Of a stretch of DNA of 25,964 nt, positions 15,096 through 24,645 are shown in pieces (within the stretch, counting starts at the first letter, position 1; every line of letters begins with the position of its first letter). The position numbers and the translations under genes were made by a program. The DNA is from Flavobacterium sp. UBA4098. Lineage in GTDB: Bacteria; Bacteroidota; Bacteroidia; Flavobacteriales; Flavobacteriaceae. The DNA is taken from assembly GCA_002382495.1 (NCBI GenBank), contig DFXW01000035.1, positions 1 through 25,964 of the forward strand, read 5' to 3'. The notes under the pieces are model-generated. The model made no database searches. It worked only from the letters and a program-made list of their open reading frames with translations, and was not told where the DNA came from.

Positions 15096-16568
15096 CTATA
15101 CAATCTTTTTCATAGCAGTCATCGATTCTCTCAACCAAGCTCCTACTTCTTCCACTGGGTGATTGCGAATAATGCTATTTACTTCGATTAATTCTTTGTT
15201 ATCCACCCCGTTATTTCCGTTATTAAATGGACGACCCACTAAATTAGAAGGCGCATTTTTAACATAGTCTGCAATTAAAGGTTTACAAGCGTGATCAAAT
15301 AAATAACAACCATACTCAGCAGTATCAGAAATTACTCGGTTCATTTCAAACAATTTCTTTCTTGCAATGGTGTTAGCTATAAGTGGTGTTTCGTGTAATG
15401 ATTCGTAATATGCTGATTCTTCAATGATTCCAGAGTCAGTCATCGCTTCAAAAGCCAATTCCACACCCGCTTTAACCATAGCCACCATTAATACTCCATT
15501 GTCATAATACTCTTGTTCCGAGATTTCGACATCTCCTGCTGGTGTTTTTTCGAAATTTGTTTCTCCAGTTGCTGCTCTCCAAGCCAATAAATTTTTATCA
15601 TCATTTGCCCAGTCTTCCATCATGGTTTTAGAGAAATGACCTGAAATAATATCATCCATATGTTTTTGGAACAACGGACGCATAATCTCTTTCAATTCTT
15701 CAGCTACATTGAAAGCGGCAATTTTAGCAGGATTTGATAAACGGTCCATCATATTAGTGATACCACCATGTTTCAATCCTTCAGTGATGGTTTCCCATCC
15801 GTATTGAATTAATTTAGAAGCATATCCAGCGTCTACTCCTTCAGCTACCATTTTGTCAAAACACAAAATAGAACCTGTTTGCAATAAACCACAAAGGATA
15901 GTTTGTTCTCCCATTAAATCTGATTTTACTTCAGCAACGAATGAAGAACGCAATACACCTGCTCTATTTCCACCTGTTGCAACTGCATAGGCTTTGGCTT
16001 GAGCCAAACCTACTCCATTTGGATCATTTTCTGGGTGAACTGCAATTAAGGTTGGTACACCAAATCCTCTTTTGTATTCCTCACGAACTTCAGAACCTGG
16101 ACATTTTGGAGCACACATAATAACGGTTAAGTCTTTACGAATTTGCATTCCTTCTTCTACGATATTAAAACCGTGAGAATACGCCAAAGTAGCGCCTTTT
16201 TTCATCAAAGGCATGATCGCGCTTACAACAGCAGTATGTTGCTTATCTGGTGTAAGATTACATACCAAGTCAGCGGTTGGAATTAATTCCTCATACGGTC
16301 CCACTTTGAAACCATTATCAGCAGCATTTTTGTAAGAAGCTCTTTTTTCTGCAATAGCTTCAGCACGTAAAGCATAAGAAATATCTAAACCTGAATCTCT
16401 CATGTTCAAACCTTGGTTCAAACCTTGAGCTCCACATCCTACGATTACTACTTTTTTACCAGCTAATGCTTGAGTTCCTTCAGCGAATTCTGATTGATCC
16501 ATGAATTCACAAACTCCTAATTGTTCTAATTGTAATCTTAGTGGTAATGAATTGAAATAATTTGCCAT
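15096..16568 (-). CDS. ilvC: Ketol-acid reductoisomerase, class II (long form)
   Basis: This enzyme catalyses the Mg- and NADPH-dependent isomeroreduction of acetolactate and acetohydroxybutyrate, the second common step of valine and isoleucine synthesis. The 490-residue length matches the long class II form known from E. coli (about 491), not the short class I form of about 330. The Rossmann motif GCGAQG is at residues 44-49 and the cofactor-specificity loop (ALRAEAIAEKRAS) follows. Two knotted helical repeats are visible (SSFVAEVKSDLMGEQTILCG, then the EESAYYESLHE region). It is the last gene of the operon, 14 nt after ilvN, with a terminator about 200 nt downstream. Confidence 0.97.
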   Translation of the reverse strand: MANYFNSLPLRLQLEQLGVCEFMDQSEFAEGTQALAGKKVVIVGCGAQGLNQGLNMRDSGLDISYALRAEAIAEKRASYKNAADNGFKVGPYEELIPTADLVCNLTPDKQHTAVVSAIMPLMKKGATLAYSHGFNIVEEGMQIRKDLTVIMCAPKCPGSEVREEYKRGFGVPTLIAVHPENDPNGVGLAQAKAYAVATGGNRAGVLRSSFVAEVKSDLMGEQTILCGLLQTGSILCFDKMVAEGVDAGYASKLIQYGWETITEGLKHGGITNMMDRLSNPAKIAAFNVAEELKEIMRPLFQKHMDDIISGHFSKTMMEDWANDDKNLLAWRAATGETNFEKTPAGDVEISEQEYYDNGVLMVAMVKAGVELAFEAMTDSGIIEESAYYESLHETPLIANTIARKKLFEMNRVISDTAEYGCYLFDHACKPLIADYVKNAPSNLVGRPFNNGNNGVDNKELIEVNSIIRNHPVEEVGAWLRESMTAMKKIV

Positions 16569-16582
16569 TTTTTCTATTTAAT

Positions 16583-17107
16583 TTATGATTGTAATTCTTC
16601 TAATAAACTGGTAATTTCCATTTTTTCTTTGGAAACCGAAATTCTTCCTGAACGCACAAACTGCATAATTCCGAAAGGTTTTAATTTTGCATGTAACTCA
16701 TCAATTTCCGAACGACGTCCTGTTTTTGAGATTACAAAAAAGTCTCTGGAAACAGTTACTATTTCAGAGTGACTTTCTTTGATGATATTTTGAATTTGTC
16801 TTTCGTCAAACAACAAACTCGAATTGATTTTGAAAATAGCACTTTCCAAGAAAATGGTTTCTTCATCAATATGATAAAACGCTTTGATTACCTCGATTTG
16901 TTTTTCGATTTGACCCACAATATTTTTAACCCATTTTTCAGTAGTATCCACAACAATTACAAATCGAGAAACATTTTCGATTTCCGATTCGGATACATTT
17001 AAACTTAAAATATTGATATGGCGTTTCAAGAATATCACTGATATTCTATTCAATAAGCCCACATTGTTTTCTGAATATACAGAAATGGTGAATGTTTTAT
17101 TTTCCAT
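16583..17107 (-). CDS. ilvN: Acetolactate synthase small (regulatory) subunit
   Basis: The regulatory partner of the large subunit, which usually confers valine feedback inhibition and stimulates catalysis. The 174 residues begin with an ACT domain (FTISVYSENNVGLLNRISVIFLKR, about 5-75) with the expected glycine in the N-V-G-L-L loop. A C-terminal domain follows (about 90-165) of the type seen in long small subunits. The gene starts 4 nt after the large-subunit stop, so the two are coupled. Because the leuA of this operon lacks its own feedback domain, this ACT subunit is the only amino-acid-sensing enzyme domain visible in the operon. Confidence 0.93.
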   Translation of the reverse strand: MENKTFTISVYSENNVGLLNRISVIFLKRHINILSLNVSESEIENVSRFVIVVDTTEKWVKNIVGQIEKQIEVIKAFYHIDEETIFLESAIFKINSSLLFDERQIQNIIKESHSEIVTVSRDFFVISKTGRRSEIDELHAKLKPFGIMQFVRSGRISVSKEKMEITSLLEELQS

Positions 17108-17111
17108 AGTA

Positions 17112-18797
17112 TTAACTTAATCGGATATCAGAAACTGAAGCTCCTGTTGGAATCATTGGGAATACATTATTCTCTTTTTCTACTAAAACTTCTAGGAAAT
17201 ACGATTCCTTTGAAGCCATCATTTCAGCAACTGCTGCATCCAAATCTTCTCGTTTTGTTACTTTCTTTGCTTTGATGTAATACCCTTCGGCAATAGCAAT
17301 AAAATTCGGATTGATCATTTCGGTAGAAGCATAACGTTTGTCAAAAAACAGTTGTTGCCATTGGCGCACCATTCCTAAAAACTCGTTATTCAATACTACA
17401 ATCTTCACAGGAACTTGCGTTTGAAAAATAGTTCCTAATTCTTGGATAGTCATTTGAAAACCACCGTCACCAATGATAGCAACTACTTCACGATCAGGAC
17501 GACCCATTTTGGCTCCAATAGCTGCAGGCAATGCAAATCCCATGGTACCTAATCCACCAGAAGTAATATTACTTTTAGTTGAATTGAATTTGGAATAACG
17601 ACAGGTAAACATTTGGTGTTGCCCCACGTCCGAAACCATAATTGCATCTCCTTTCGAGTGCTTGTTAATCATTTCAATGGTTTCTCCCATTGAGATGCCT
17701 TCTTTCTTCGGTTGTAATTCGTCATTAATAACCGCTTCTAGTTCAATATTGTATTTTTCTTTGAATTCGTTGTGCCAAGATTCGTGCGTCTTTGCATCTA
17801 CCAATGAAAGTATAGCAGCTAAAGTTTCTTTTACATCTCCTAAAACAGCTACATCCGCTTTCACGTTTTTATCTACTTCGGCAGGATCAATTTCAAAATG
17901 AATGACTTTGGCTTGTTTCGCATAAGTAGCTAAATTACCCGTAACACGGTCGTCAAAACGCATTCCTAAAGCAATTAAAACATCACATTCATTAGTCAAT
18001 ACATTAGGACCATAATTTCCATGCATACCTACCATACCCACATTTAAGGGGTGATCTGTTGGCATTGCCGAAAGACCTAAAACAGTCCATGCAGCAGGAA
18101 TTCCAGTTTTTTCTACAAACGCTTTTAATTCGGCTTCCGCTTCGCCAAGAATAATTCCTTGACCAAAAACAATCATCGGTTTTTTGGCACTATTAATGAT
18201 TTCAGCAGCCGCTTTAACTTGATCCATTTTCATGGTTGGCTTTGGAACATAACTACGAATGCTAGTACATTTTTTATAACTAAAATCCAATTCGTCAAAC
18301 TGTGCATTTTTAGTAATGTCAATCAAAACCGGACCTGGACGACCTGATTTAGCAATATAAAAAGCCTTCGCCATGATTTCAGGAATTTCATGTGCTTCTG
18401 TAATTTGATAATTCCATTTGGTTACAGGAGTCGAAATACTAATAATGTCTGTTTCTTGAAAGGCATCCGATCCTAACAAATGTTTTCCTACTTGGCCAGT
18501 AATACAAACCATTGGAGTAGAATCTATTTGCGCATCGGCTATTCCAGTTACTAAATTGGTAGCTCCTGGTCCAGAAGTAGCGATGGCTACTCCAACTTTT
18601 CCAGTTGCTCTTGCAAAACCTTGAGCAGCATGCGTAGCGCCTTGCTCATGGCGAACCAAAACATGATGTAATTCTTCTCTAAATTTATATAATTCGTCAT
18701 AAACTGGCATAATCGCACCACCTGGGTACCCATAAACCAAGTTTACTCCTTCTTCTAATAAGCATCTAATAACAGCTTCTGCACCTGATATTCTCAT
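17112..18797 (-). CDS. ilvB: Acetolactate synthase large (catalytic) subunit
   Basis: This thiamine-diphosphate enzyme condenses pyruvate with pyruvate or 2-oxobutyrate, the first common step of branched-chain synthesis. The 561-residue length is usual. The N-terminal PYR domain shows YGYPGGAIMPVYDEL and the catalytic Glu51 in VRHEQGATHAAQGFAR. A central FAD-type domain follows (MVGMHGNYGPNVL, about 255). The C-terminal PP domain has the ThDP/Mg motif GDGGFQMTIQELGTIFQTQVP from residue 443 (Asp444) through VVLNN. The MVRQWQ segment typical of acetohydroxyacid synthases is also present. It is followed 4 nt later by its regulatory subunit and preceded by ilvD. Confidence 0.97.
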   Translation of the reverse strand: MRISGAEAVIRCLLEEGVNLVYGYPGGAIMPVYDELYKFREELHHVLVRHEQGATHAAQGFARATGKVGVAIATSGPGATNLVTGIADAQIDSTPMVCITGQVGKHLLGSDAFQETDIISISTPVTKWNYQITEAHEIPEIMAKAFYIAKSGRPGPVLIDITKNAQFDELDFSYKKCTSIRSYVPKPTMKMDQVKAAAEIINSAKKPMIVFGQGIILGEAEAELKAFVEKTGIPAAWTVLGLSAMPTDHPLNVGMVGMHGNYGPNVLTNECDVLIALGMRFDDRVTGNLATYAKQAKVIHFEIDPAEVDKNVKADVAVLGDVKETLAAILSLVDAKTHESWHNEFKEKYNIELEAVINDELQPKKEGISMGETIEMINKHSKGDAIMVSDVGQHQMFTCRYSKFNSTKSNITSGGLGTMGFALPAAIGAKMGRPDREVVAIIGDGGFQMTIQELGTIFQTQVPVKIVVLNNEFLGMVRQWQQLFFDKRYASTEMINPNFIAIAEGYYIKAKKVTKREDLDAAVAEMMASKESYFLEVLVEKENNVFPMIPTGASVSDIRLS

Positions 18798-18837
18798 TTT
18801 TTACTCTATTTGATTATTTAAATAGCTCAGAATAATT

Positions 18838-20511
18838 TTATTTATCCGTTACACAACCTGTTGAAGCACTTGAAACTGCTCTTGCATATTTTAGTAATAC
18901 TCCTTGTGTCACTTTCAATGGTGGTTGTACCCAATTGGCTCTTCTTTTTGCCATTTCATCATCGGAAATTTTGACGTCAATGGTGTTTTTAACTGCATCG
19001 ATCGTAATAATATCTCCATTTTCAATCAAGGCAATAGCTCCACCTTCGTAGGCTTCTGGAGTTACGTGTCCCACAACAAAACCGTGTGAACCACCAGAGA
19101 AACGTCCATCAGTAATCAAAGCAACAGTGCTACCCAAACCAGCTCCCATTATGGCAGATGTTGGTTTCAACATTTCTGACATTCCTGGACCTCCTTTAGG
19201 ACCACAATAACGAATAACTACCACATTTCCAGGTTTCACTTCTCCAGCTCTAACACCAGTTATGGCAAGTTGTTCATTTTCGTATACAATCGCTGTACCT
19301 TCAAAGAACTCGCCTTCTTTACCACTAATTTTAGCCACACATCCTTCAGTTGCGATGTTTCCATAAAGAATTTGTATGTTTCCTGTAGCTTTCAAAGCAT
19401 TAGTAACTTCGTGAATTACTTCTTGTCCATCTTTCAAACTTGGAACAGAAGCCAGGTTTTCAGCAATTGTTTTTCCCGTTACAGTTAAACAATCACCGTG
19501 TAAGAATCCTTCTTGCAATAAATATTTCATTACTGCAGGTACACCTCCTACTTCGTGTAAGTCTTCCATCAAGTATTTTCCACTTGGTTTTAAATCTGCC
19601 AATAAAGGTGTTTTATCACTAATATCTTGGAAATCTTTTAATGTCAATTCAATGCCTACAGAATGAGCAATTGCAATTAAGTGCATTACTGCATTGGTAG
19701 AACCACCTAAAACAGCCACAATTGTAATAGCATTTTCAAATGCTTTACGCGTCATAATGTCTCTAGGTTTGATATCCTTTTCTAATAATAATTTGATGGC
19801 TTCACCAGCATCTATACATTCTTGTTTCTTTTCTTGGCTTAATGCCGGATTAGAAGAACTATATGGCAAACTCATTCCTAAAGCTTCAATGGCTGATGAC
19901 ATCGTATTGGCTGTGTACATTCCACCACAAGCTCCAGCTCCTGGACAAGCATTTTGAATAACACCTTTAAAATCTTCGGGAGTAATGGTATTACTGAATT
20001 TTTTTCCTAAAGCTTCAAAAGCTGAAACGATATTCAACGATTCACCTTTCCATTTTCCAGAATGAATGGAACCACCATAGACCATAATCGAAGGGCGATT
20101 GACTCTACCCATAGCCATTAATGAACCTGGCATATTTTTATCACAACCGGGAACTGCAATCATGGCATCATACCATTGTGCTCCCATTACAGCTTCTATC
20201 GAATCTGCAATAATATCTCTGGATACTAATGAAAAACGCATTCCTTCATTACCATTTGAAATACCATCACTTACACCAATAGTATTAAAAATCAATCCTA
20301 CTAAATCGGCTTTCCAAACACCCGCTTTGATATCTTTTGCTAAATCATTTAAGTGCATGTTACAAGTGTTTCCATCATAACCCATACTCACAATTCCTAC
20401 CTGCGCTTTTTTAAGATCTTCTTCAGTTAATCCAATTCCGTACAACATGGCTTGAGAAGCAGGTTGTGTTTCGTCTTGCGTGATTGTCTTACTGTATTTA
20501 TTTAATTCCAT
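18838..20511 (-). CDS. ilvD: Dihydroxy-acid dehydratase
   Basis: An Fe-S dehydratase forming the 2-oxo acids of valine and isoleucine. From the ATG at 20511 the protein has 557 residues, normal for the family. The frame is open upstream only to a TTG at 20541, which would add ten unconserved residues and was rejected. The cluster cysteines are in place: Cys50 (GNTCNMHL), Cys123 (PGCDKNMPGSL) and Cys196 (GAGACGGMYTANTMSS). The C-terminal SHGFVVGHVTPEA and GCVTDK ends are typical. It lies 55 nt after leuB and 40 nt before ilvB, well within one operon. Confidence 0.97.
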   Translation of the reverse strand: MELNKYSKTITQDETQPASQAMLYGIGLTEEDLKKAQVGIVSMGYDGNTCNMHLNDLAKDIKAGVWKADLVGLIFNTIGVSDGISNGNEGMRFSLVSRDIIADSIEAVMGAQWYDAMIAVPGCDKNMPGSLMAMGRVNRPSIMVYGGSIHSGKWKGESLNIVSAFEALGKKFSNTITPEDFKGVIQNACPGAGACGGMYTANTMSSAIEALGMSLPYSSSNPALSQEKKQECIDAGEAIKLLLEKDIKPRDIMTRKAFENAITIVAVLGGSTNAVMHLIAIAHSVGIELTLKDFQDISDKTPLLADLKPSGKYLMEDLHEVGGVPAVMKYLLQEGFLHGDCLTVTGKTIAENLASVPSLKDGQEVIHEVTNALKATGNIQILYGNIATEGCVAKISGKEGEFFEGTAIVYENEQLAITGVRAGEVKPGNVVVIRYCGPKGGPGMSEMLKPTSAIMGAGLGSTVALITDGRFSGGSHGFVVGHVTPEAYEGGAIALIENGDIITIDAVKNTIDVKISDDEMAKRRANWVQPPLKVTQGVLLKYARAVSSASTGCVTDK

Positions 20512-20566
20512 TGTTGTTATTCTTATTATTTTGAAGTTCAATAATTAACTTCTGTTTTATTTATTT

Positions 20567-21682
20567 TTATACTATTGTTGATTGACCGAGTTGAACGAAG
20601 TCTTTTTTGAAATACAGATCCCCTTCGTTTAAAATGTAGTTCACCACAAAGTCTCCTACTTCGTTGGTTCCAAATTGTGAGTCTACTTTCAAATCCACGG
20701 TGACCACATTACTAACAATAGCTTTCTCCACTGCAGCAATTACTTTATTGGATTCGGTTACCAAACCAAAATGATCTAATAACAAGGCCACAGAAAGTAT
20801 GGAAGCAATCGGATTGGCTATATTTTTTCCTTTGGCTTCGGTATAACAGCCGTGTATTGGTTCAAATAACGAATGCTTTTCTCCTATAGAAGCGGATGAC
20901 ATTAACCCAATAGAACCTGAAATCACACTAGCTTCATCGGACAAAATATCACCAAATAAATTATCAGTTAACAGCACATCAAACTGTCTTGGATTGACAA
21001 TAATTTGCATGGAAGCATTGTCAACATACATGCATTCTAAAGTAACATCTGGGTATTCTGTAGCGATTTTAGTTACTACTTTACGCCATAATCTAGAAGT
21101 TTCTAATACATTAGCTTTATCCACCAAAGTCACTTTTTTACGGCGATTTTGAGCTTCTTTAAAAGCCAAATGGGTAATTTTTACAATTTCTTCTTCATTG
21201 TATTCACACAAATCAGAAGCATAAGTTCCCGCTTCATTGGTATTCTTTTCTCCAAAATACATGCCGCCATTGAGTTCTCGATACACCACAAAATCAGTAC
21301 CTTGAATCACTTCTTTTTTTATTGGTGATGAGTTCATCAACTTAGGATAGGCTTTGATCGGTCTGATATTGGCAAACAAACCCAATTCTTTACGAAGTTG
21401 AAGCAATCCTTGTTCCGGACGGACTTTTGCTTCTGGATTGTTATCGTATTTGGGATCACCAATAGCACCAAACAAAATAGAATCGGTATTTCTACATAAA
21501 TTCAAGGTCTGTTCAGGAAGTGGTTTCCCCGTTTTTTCGATGGCAATAGCACCAATATACGCATCTTCAAAAACAAACTCGTGATTGTACACCACGCCAA
21601 TAGCATGCAAGGCTTTTTTAGCTTGCAAGGTTACCTCTGGACCAATTCCGTCTCCTGAAAGTACTGCTATTTTTAAATTCAT
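20567..21682 (-). CDS. leuB: 3-isopropylmalate dehydrogenase
   Basis: NAD-dependent oxidative decarboxylation of 3-isopropylmalate, the third step of the leucine branch. The 371 residues show the family pattern: GDGIGPEVT at the N terminus, the substrate-binding arginines in VRPEQGLLQLRKELGLFANIRP, YRELNGGMYFGE, the metal-binding TDNLFGDILSDEAS, and LFEPIHG near the nucleotide site. It follows leuA by 18 nt. The enzyme that makes its substrate, the LeuCD isomerase, is not encoded in this window. Confidence 0.96.
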   Translation of the reverse strand: MNLKIAVLSGDGIGPEVTLQAKKALHAIGVVYNHEFVFEDAYIGAIAIEKTGKPLPEQTLNLCRNTDSILFGAIGDPKYDNNPEAKVRPEQGLLQLRKELGLFANIRPIKAYPKLMNSSPIKKEVIQGTDFVVYRELNGGMYFGEKNTNEAGTYASDLCEYNEEEIVKITHLAFKEAQNRRKKVTLVDKANVLETSRLWRKVVTKIATEYPDVTLECMYVDNASMQIIVNPRQFDVLLTDNLFGDILSDEASVISGSIGLMSSASIGEKHSLFEPIHGCYTEAKGKNIANPIASILSVALLLDHFGLVTESNKVIAAVEKAIVSNVVTVDLKVDSQFGTNEVGDFVVNYILNEGDLYFKKDFVQLGQSTIV

Positions 21683-21700
21683 TTTATTCGTATTTAGTAA

Positions 21701-22864
21701 TTATACCTGTAAACATTTACTGGCTTCAACTATTTGGTGAATATCTTCATCAAGTACTTCTTTCTTAATATCGGCAAATTTCAAGAACTCGACATAAACG
21801 ATATCCAATTGCACTTTGGTCAATTCATAGCCCACTTTTTTTGCACGGTAAGCCAAGGCAGCTCTACCACTTCTAGCAGTTAGAATAATAGAAGATTCAT
21901 TTACTCCTACGTCCAAAGGATCAATAATTTCGTATGTCGCTCTATTTTTAATTACACCGTCTTGGTGAATTCCAGAACTGTGTGCAAAAGCATTAGCACC
22001 CACAATTGCTTTATTGGGTTGTACCATCATTCCCATACTATCAGAAACCAATCGGCTCATTTCGTTCAATTGTTTTGAATTGACATCAGTATATAAATTC
22101 AAATAAGGATGTTGTTTGAACACCATTACCACTTCTTCTAAAGCGGTATTCCCGGCTCTTTCACCAATACCATTAATCGTACATTCTATTTGACGAGCAC
22201 CGTTTATAGCACCCGCGATCGAATTGGCAGTAGCCATTCCTAAATCATTGTGACAGTGACAAGAAATCGTCACATTGTCAATTCCTTTTACGTTTTCTTT
22301 TAGGTATTTAATTTTAGCCCCATACTCGTCAGGCAAACAATATCCCGTTGTATCTGGGATATTAAGAACGGTAGCACCCGATTTAATTACTTCTTCGCAA
22401 ACTTGCGCTAAGAACGCATTGTCTGTTCTACCCGCATCTTCAGCATAGAATTCTACGTCTTCCACATAGGTTTTAGCATGGGCAACAGCTGCTTTGGCTC
22501 GGGCAATAATATCTTCTTTAGTAGTATTTAATTTATGTACAATGTGTGATTCAGAAGTACCAATTCCTGTATGAATACGGGGTCTTTTGGCGTATTGTAA
22601 TGCTTGTGCGGCTACATCTATGTCATTTTTAACAGCACGAGTTAAACCACAAACTGTGGCATTTTTTACAATTTTACTGATTTCTGAAACAGATAAAAAA
22701 TCTCCTGGACTTGAGACGGGAAAACCCGCTTCGATAATATCGACACCCATTTCGTCTAAACGACTAGCAATAATAAGCTTTTGAGCAGTATCTAACTTAC
22801 ATCCTGGGACCTGTTCGCCATCTCTTAAAGTGGTGTCAAAAATTTGAACTTTATCTTTATTCAT
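21701..22864 (-). CDS. leuA: 2-isopropylmalate synthase, short form without regulatory domain
   Basis: This enzyme condenses acetyl-CoA with 2-oxoisovalerate at the head of the leucine branch. The TIM-barrel is complete: DTTLRDGEQVPG with the catalytic Arg-Asp, EAGFPVSSPGD, the metal-binding SCHCHNDLGMATAN, and NGIGERAGNTALEE. The linker region (SSGIHQDGVIKN) and a short C-terminal helical part follow. At 387 residues it lacks the roughly 120-residue C-terminal dimer domain that binds leucine in the 510-residue forms. It may therefore not be feedback-inhibited by leucine. A related acyltransferase such as citramalate or homocitrate synthase is possible, but the leuB neighbour favours LeuA. 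It is the first gene of the operon, with a good promoter 35 nt upstream. Confidence 0.9.
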   Translation of the reverse strand: MNKDKVQIFDTTLRDGEQVPGCKLDTAQKLIIASRLDEMGVDIIEAGFPVSSPGDFLSVSEISKIVKNATVCGLTRAVKNDIDVAAQALQYAKRPRIHTGIGTSESHIVHKLNTTKEDIIARAKAAVAHAKTYVEDVEFYAEDAGRTDNAFLAQVCEEVIKSGATVLNIPDTTGYCLPDEYGAKIKYLKENVKGIDNVTISCHCHNDLGMATANSIAGAINGARQIECTINGIGERAGNTALEEVVMVFKQHPYLNLYTDVNSKQLNEMSRLVSDSMGMMVQPNKAIVGANAFAHSSGIHQDGVIKNRATYEIIDPLDVGVNESSIILTARSGRAALAYRAKKVGYELTKVQLDIVYVEFLKFADIKKEVLDEDIHQIVEASKCLQV

Positions 22865-22898
22865 TTTCGTTTATTTAATGTAATTTCACATCTTGAAA

Positions 22899-22927
22899 CA
22901 AAATTAGATTTTAATAGTTTGTATCAA
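22899..22927 (-). promoter_or_regulatory. Promoter of the leu-ilv operon
   Basis: The minus strand has TTG (22927-22925), an 18-nt spacer and TAATTTTG (22906-22899), matching the Bacteroidota -33/-7 pattern. The resulting leader is only about 30 nt and holds no leader peptide or terminator, so attenuation just upstream of leuA is not supported. Confidence 0.65.
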
Positions 22928-23017
22928 AAATCATTTTACTTAAATATACTGCTTATAAAGCCCCTAATTACTATATAAGCAATTGATTGTCAATATTTTA
23001 AATCTTTATATTTTACA

Positions 23018-24562
23018 ATGGCTAACCATCAAAAAGATTTCTTATTTGTATTAATAAAATCGCTTTCAAAATCAGAGAAACGCCAATTCAAGATTTTTGC
23101 AAGCCGTTTGGAGACCAGTTCCAATACAAAATTCATCGAATTGTTCAATATTTTGGACAAATCCGAAGTCTATGATGAGAAACTTATTTTGAAAAGTGGT
23201 AGTATCAAAAAAGTACAATTATCCAATTTAAAATCCTATTTATACAAACAAATTTTGGTGAGTATTCGATTGAATATTCCAAGCCAAAATATGCGTTATC
23301 AATTACGTGAACAGATTGATTTTGCTACAATTTTGTATAACAAAGGCTTGTATAAACAGAGTTTAAAAATCTTAGATAAAACCAAACAACAAGCACTTGA
23401 AAACGACGAAAAACACATGGCTTATGAAATTGTGGAATTCGAAAAACTAATCGAATCACAATACATTACACGGAGTATTCAAGGTCGTGCCGATGAATTG
23501 GCAGTACAAGCCAAAGAATTGAATTATCGCAATACTATTTCAAGTAAATTATCCAATTTATCGCTGCAGTTATATGGCATCATGCTTAAAACTGGCTATG
23601 TAAAAAGCGATGATGAATACCAAAATATTGACGATTATTTCAACAAACATATTGCGAAATTTGATGAAGATAAATTCGGTTTCAGAGAAAAATATTGGTA
23701 CTATAATGCCAACCTTTGGCGTAGTTTCTTAGTGCAAGACTTTTTATCTTGTTACAAATTTGCACACAAATGGGTGACTTTGTTTTATGATAATCCGAGT
23801 ATGATATATCTCAATCCCGTGTTTTTCTTGAAGGGTAATCATTATTTATTAGAATCCTTGTTCATGTTGAAATACAAGTCTAATTTCAAAAAGTACTTGG
23901 TACAACTTGAAGAAACCATTCACGACCCAAAATTCCCAGTAAATGATAATATCGCATCATTGTCGTTTTTGTATTTATACAATAACAAATTAAATTATCA
24001 CATTCTTGAAGGGAGTTTTGCCGAAAGTGAATACTTGATTCCCGAAGTTTTATATAAAATGAATCAGCACAGTGAACATTTAGACGAACATCACGAAATG
24101 TTGTTCTATTATAAAATTGCCTGCATTTATTTTGGAAACGAAAAATACACCGATTCGGTATTCTATTTGGAAAAAATCATCAACAATAAAAATCTGACCA
24201 TGCGCGAAGATTTGATGTGCTTTGCTCGCCTCTTGTATTTGATTTTACATTACGAATTAGGGAATGATTATTACTTAGAGAATCAATTGAAGAGTACCTA
24301 TAAATTTCTATTGAAAATGAATGACTTAAATGAAGTTCAAAAAGAAATTATTCGCTTCCTGAAAAACCTGAATTCGATCTATCCTGGAGATATTAAAAAA
24401 GAGTTTATTACGATGAAAGAACGCTTTGTCGAGTTAGAAAAAAACACTTATGAAAAACGTGCTTTTTTATATCTTGATATTATTTCATGGCTAGAAAGCA
24501 AAATTGAAAACCGGAAAATTGGCGATATCATTCGTGAAAAAGCCCAATTGAGTAACCGCTAA
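23018..24562 (+). CDS. Uncharacterised all-helical protein, TPR-like
   Basis: I do not recognise a named family. The 514 residues have no signal peptide, no long hydrophobic span and no catalytic motif, so a cytoplasmic protein is likely. Residues 1-100 are Lys-rich helices (LIKSLSKSEKRQFKIFASRL, then KKVQLSNLKSYLYKQI). From about 100 onward the spacing of helices recalls tetratricopeptide-like repeats (ILYNKGLYKQSLKILDKTKQQAL; later IACIYFGNEKYTDSVFYLEKII), which suggests a scaffold or binding role. It diverges from leuA across a 153-bp gap. A TATATTTT box lies so close to the ATG that a very short or absent leader is possible. Coding is supported by length and by composition like its neighbours. 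Confidence 0.75.
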   Translation: MANHQKDFLFVLIKSLSKSEKRQFKIFASRLETSSNTKFIELFNILDKSEVYDEKLILKSGSIKKVQLSNLKSYLYKQILVSIRLNIPSQNMRYQLREQIDFATILYNKGLYKQSLKILDKTKQQALENDEKHMAYEIVEFEKLIESQYITRSIQGRADELAVQAKELNYRNTISSKLSNLSLQLYGIMLKTGYVKSDDEYQNIDDYFNKHIAKFDEDKFGFREKYWYYNANLWRSFLVQDFLSCYKFAHKWVTLFYDNPSMIYLNPVFFLKGNHYLLESLFMLKYKSNFKKYLVQLEETIHDPKFPVNDNIASLSFLYLYNNKLNYHILEGSFAESEYLIPEVLYKMNQHSEHLDEHHEMLFYYKIACIYFGNEKYTDSVFYLEKIINNKNLTMREDLMCFARLLYLILHYELGNDYYLENQLKSTYKFLLKMNDLNEVQKEIIRFLKNLNSIYPGDIKKEFITMKERFVELEKNTYEKRAFLYLDIISWLESKIENRKIGDIIREKAQLSNR

Positions 24563-24594
24563 TTAGCACTATTTAAACAATTAAAAATATTACT

Positions 24595-24602
24595 TACATT
24601 TG
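24595..24602 (+). promoter_or_regulatory. Candidate -7 promoter box of the oxygenase gene
   Basis: TACATTTG matches TAnnTTTG and lies 43 nt before the ATG at 24646. No TTG was found at the usual -33 distance. It suggests the oxygenase and the YciH-like gene can be transcribed separately from the upstream helical protein. Confidence 0.4.
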
Positions 24603-24645
24603 TTTTTAGCGTTTACGCTTAAAAAAGATATTTAATACATACCCT

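Noticed and set aside
20512..20541. Upstream TTG start adding ten residues to IlvD
   Set aside because: The extra residues are unlike IlvD N termini; the ATG at 20511 gives the usual 557 residues.
22865..23017. Possible leucine attenuator upstream of leuA
   Set aside because: The leader after the promoter is only about 30 nt, with no run of Leu codons and no terminator.
24603..24625. Small hairpin AGCG-TTTA-CGCT before the oxygenase gene
   Set aside because: The stem is short, needs a bulge to extend, and is followed by A rather than T residues, so it is not a convincing terminator.
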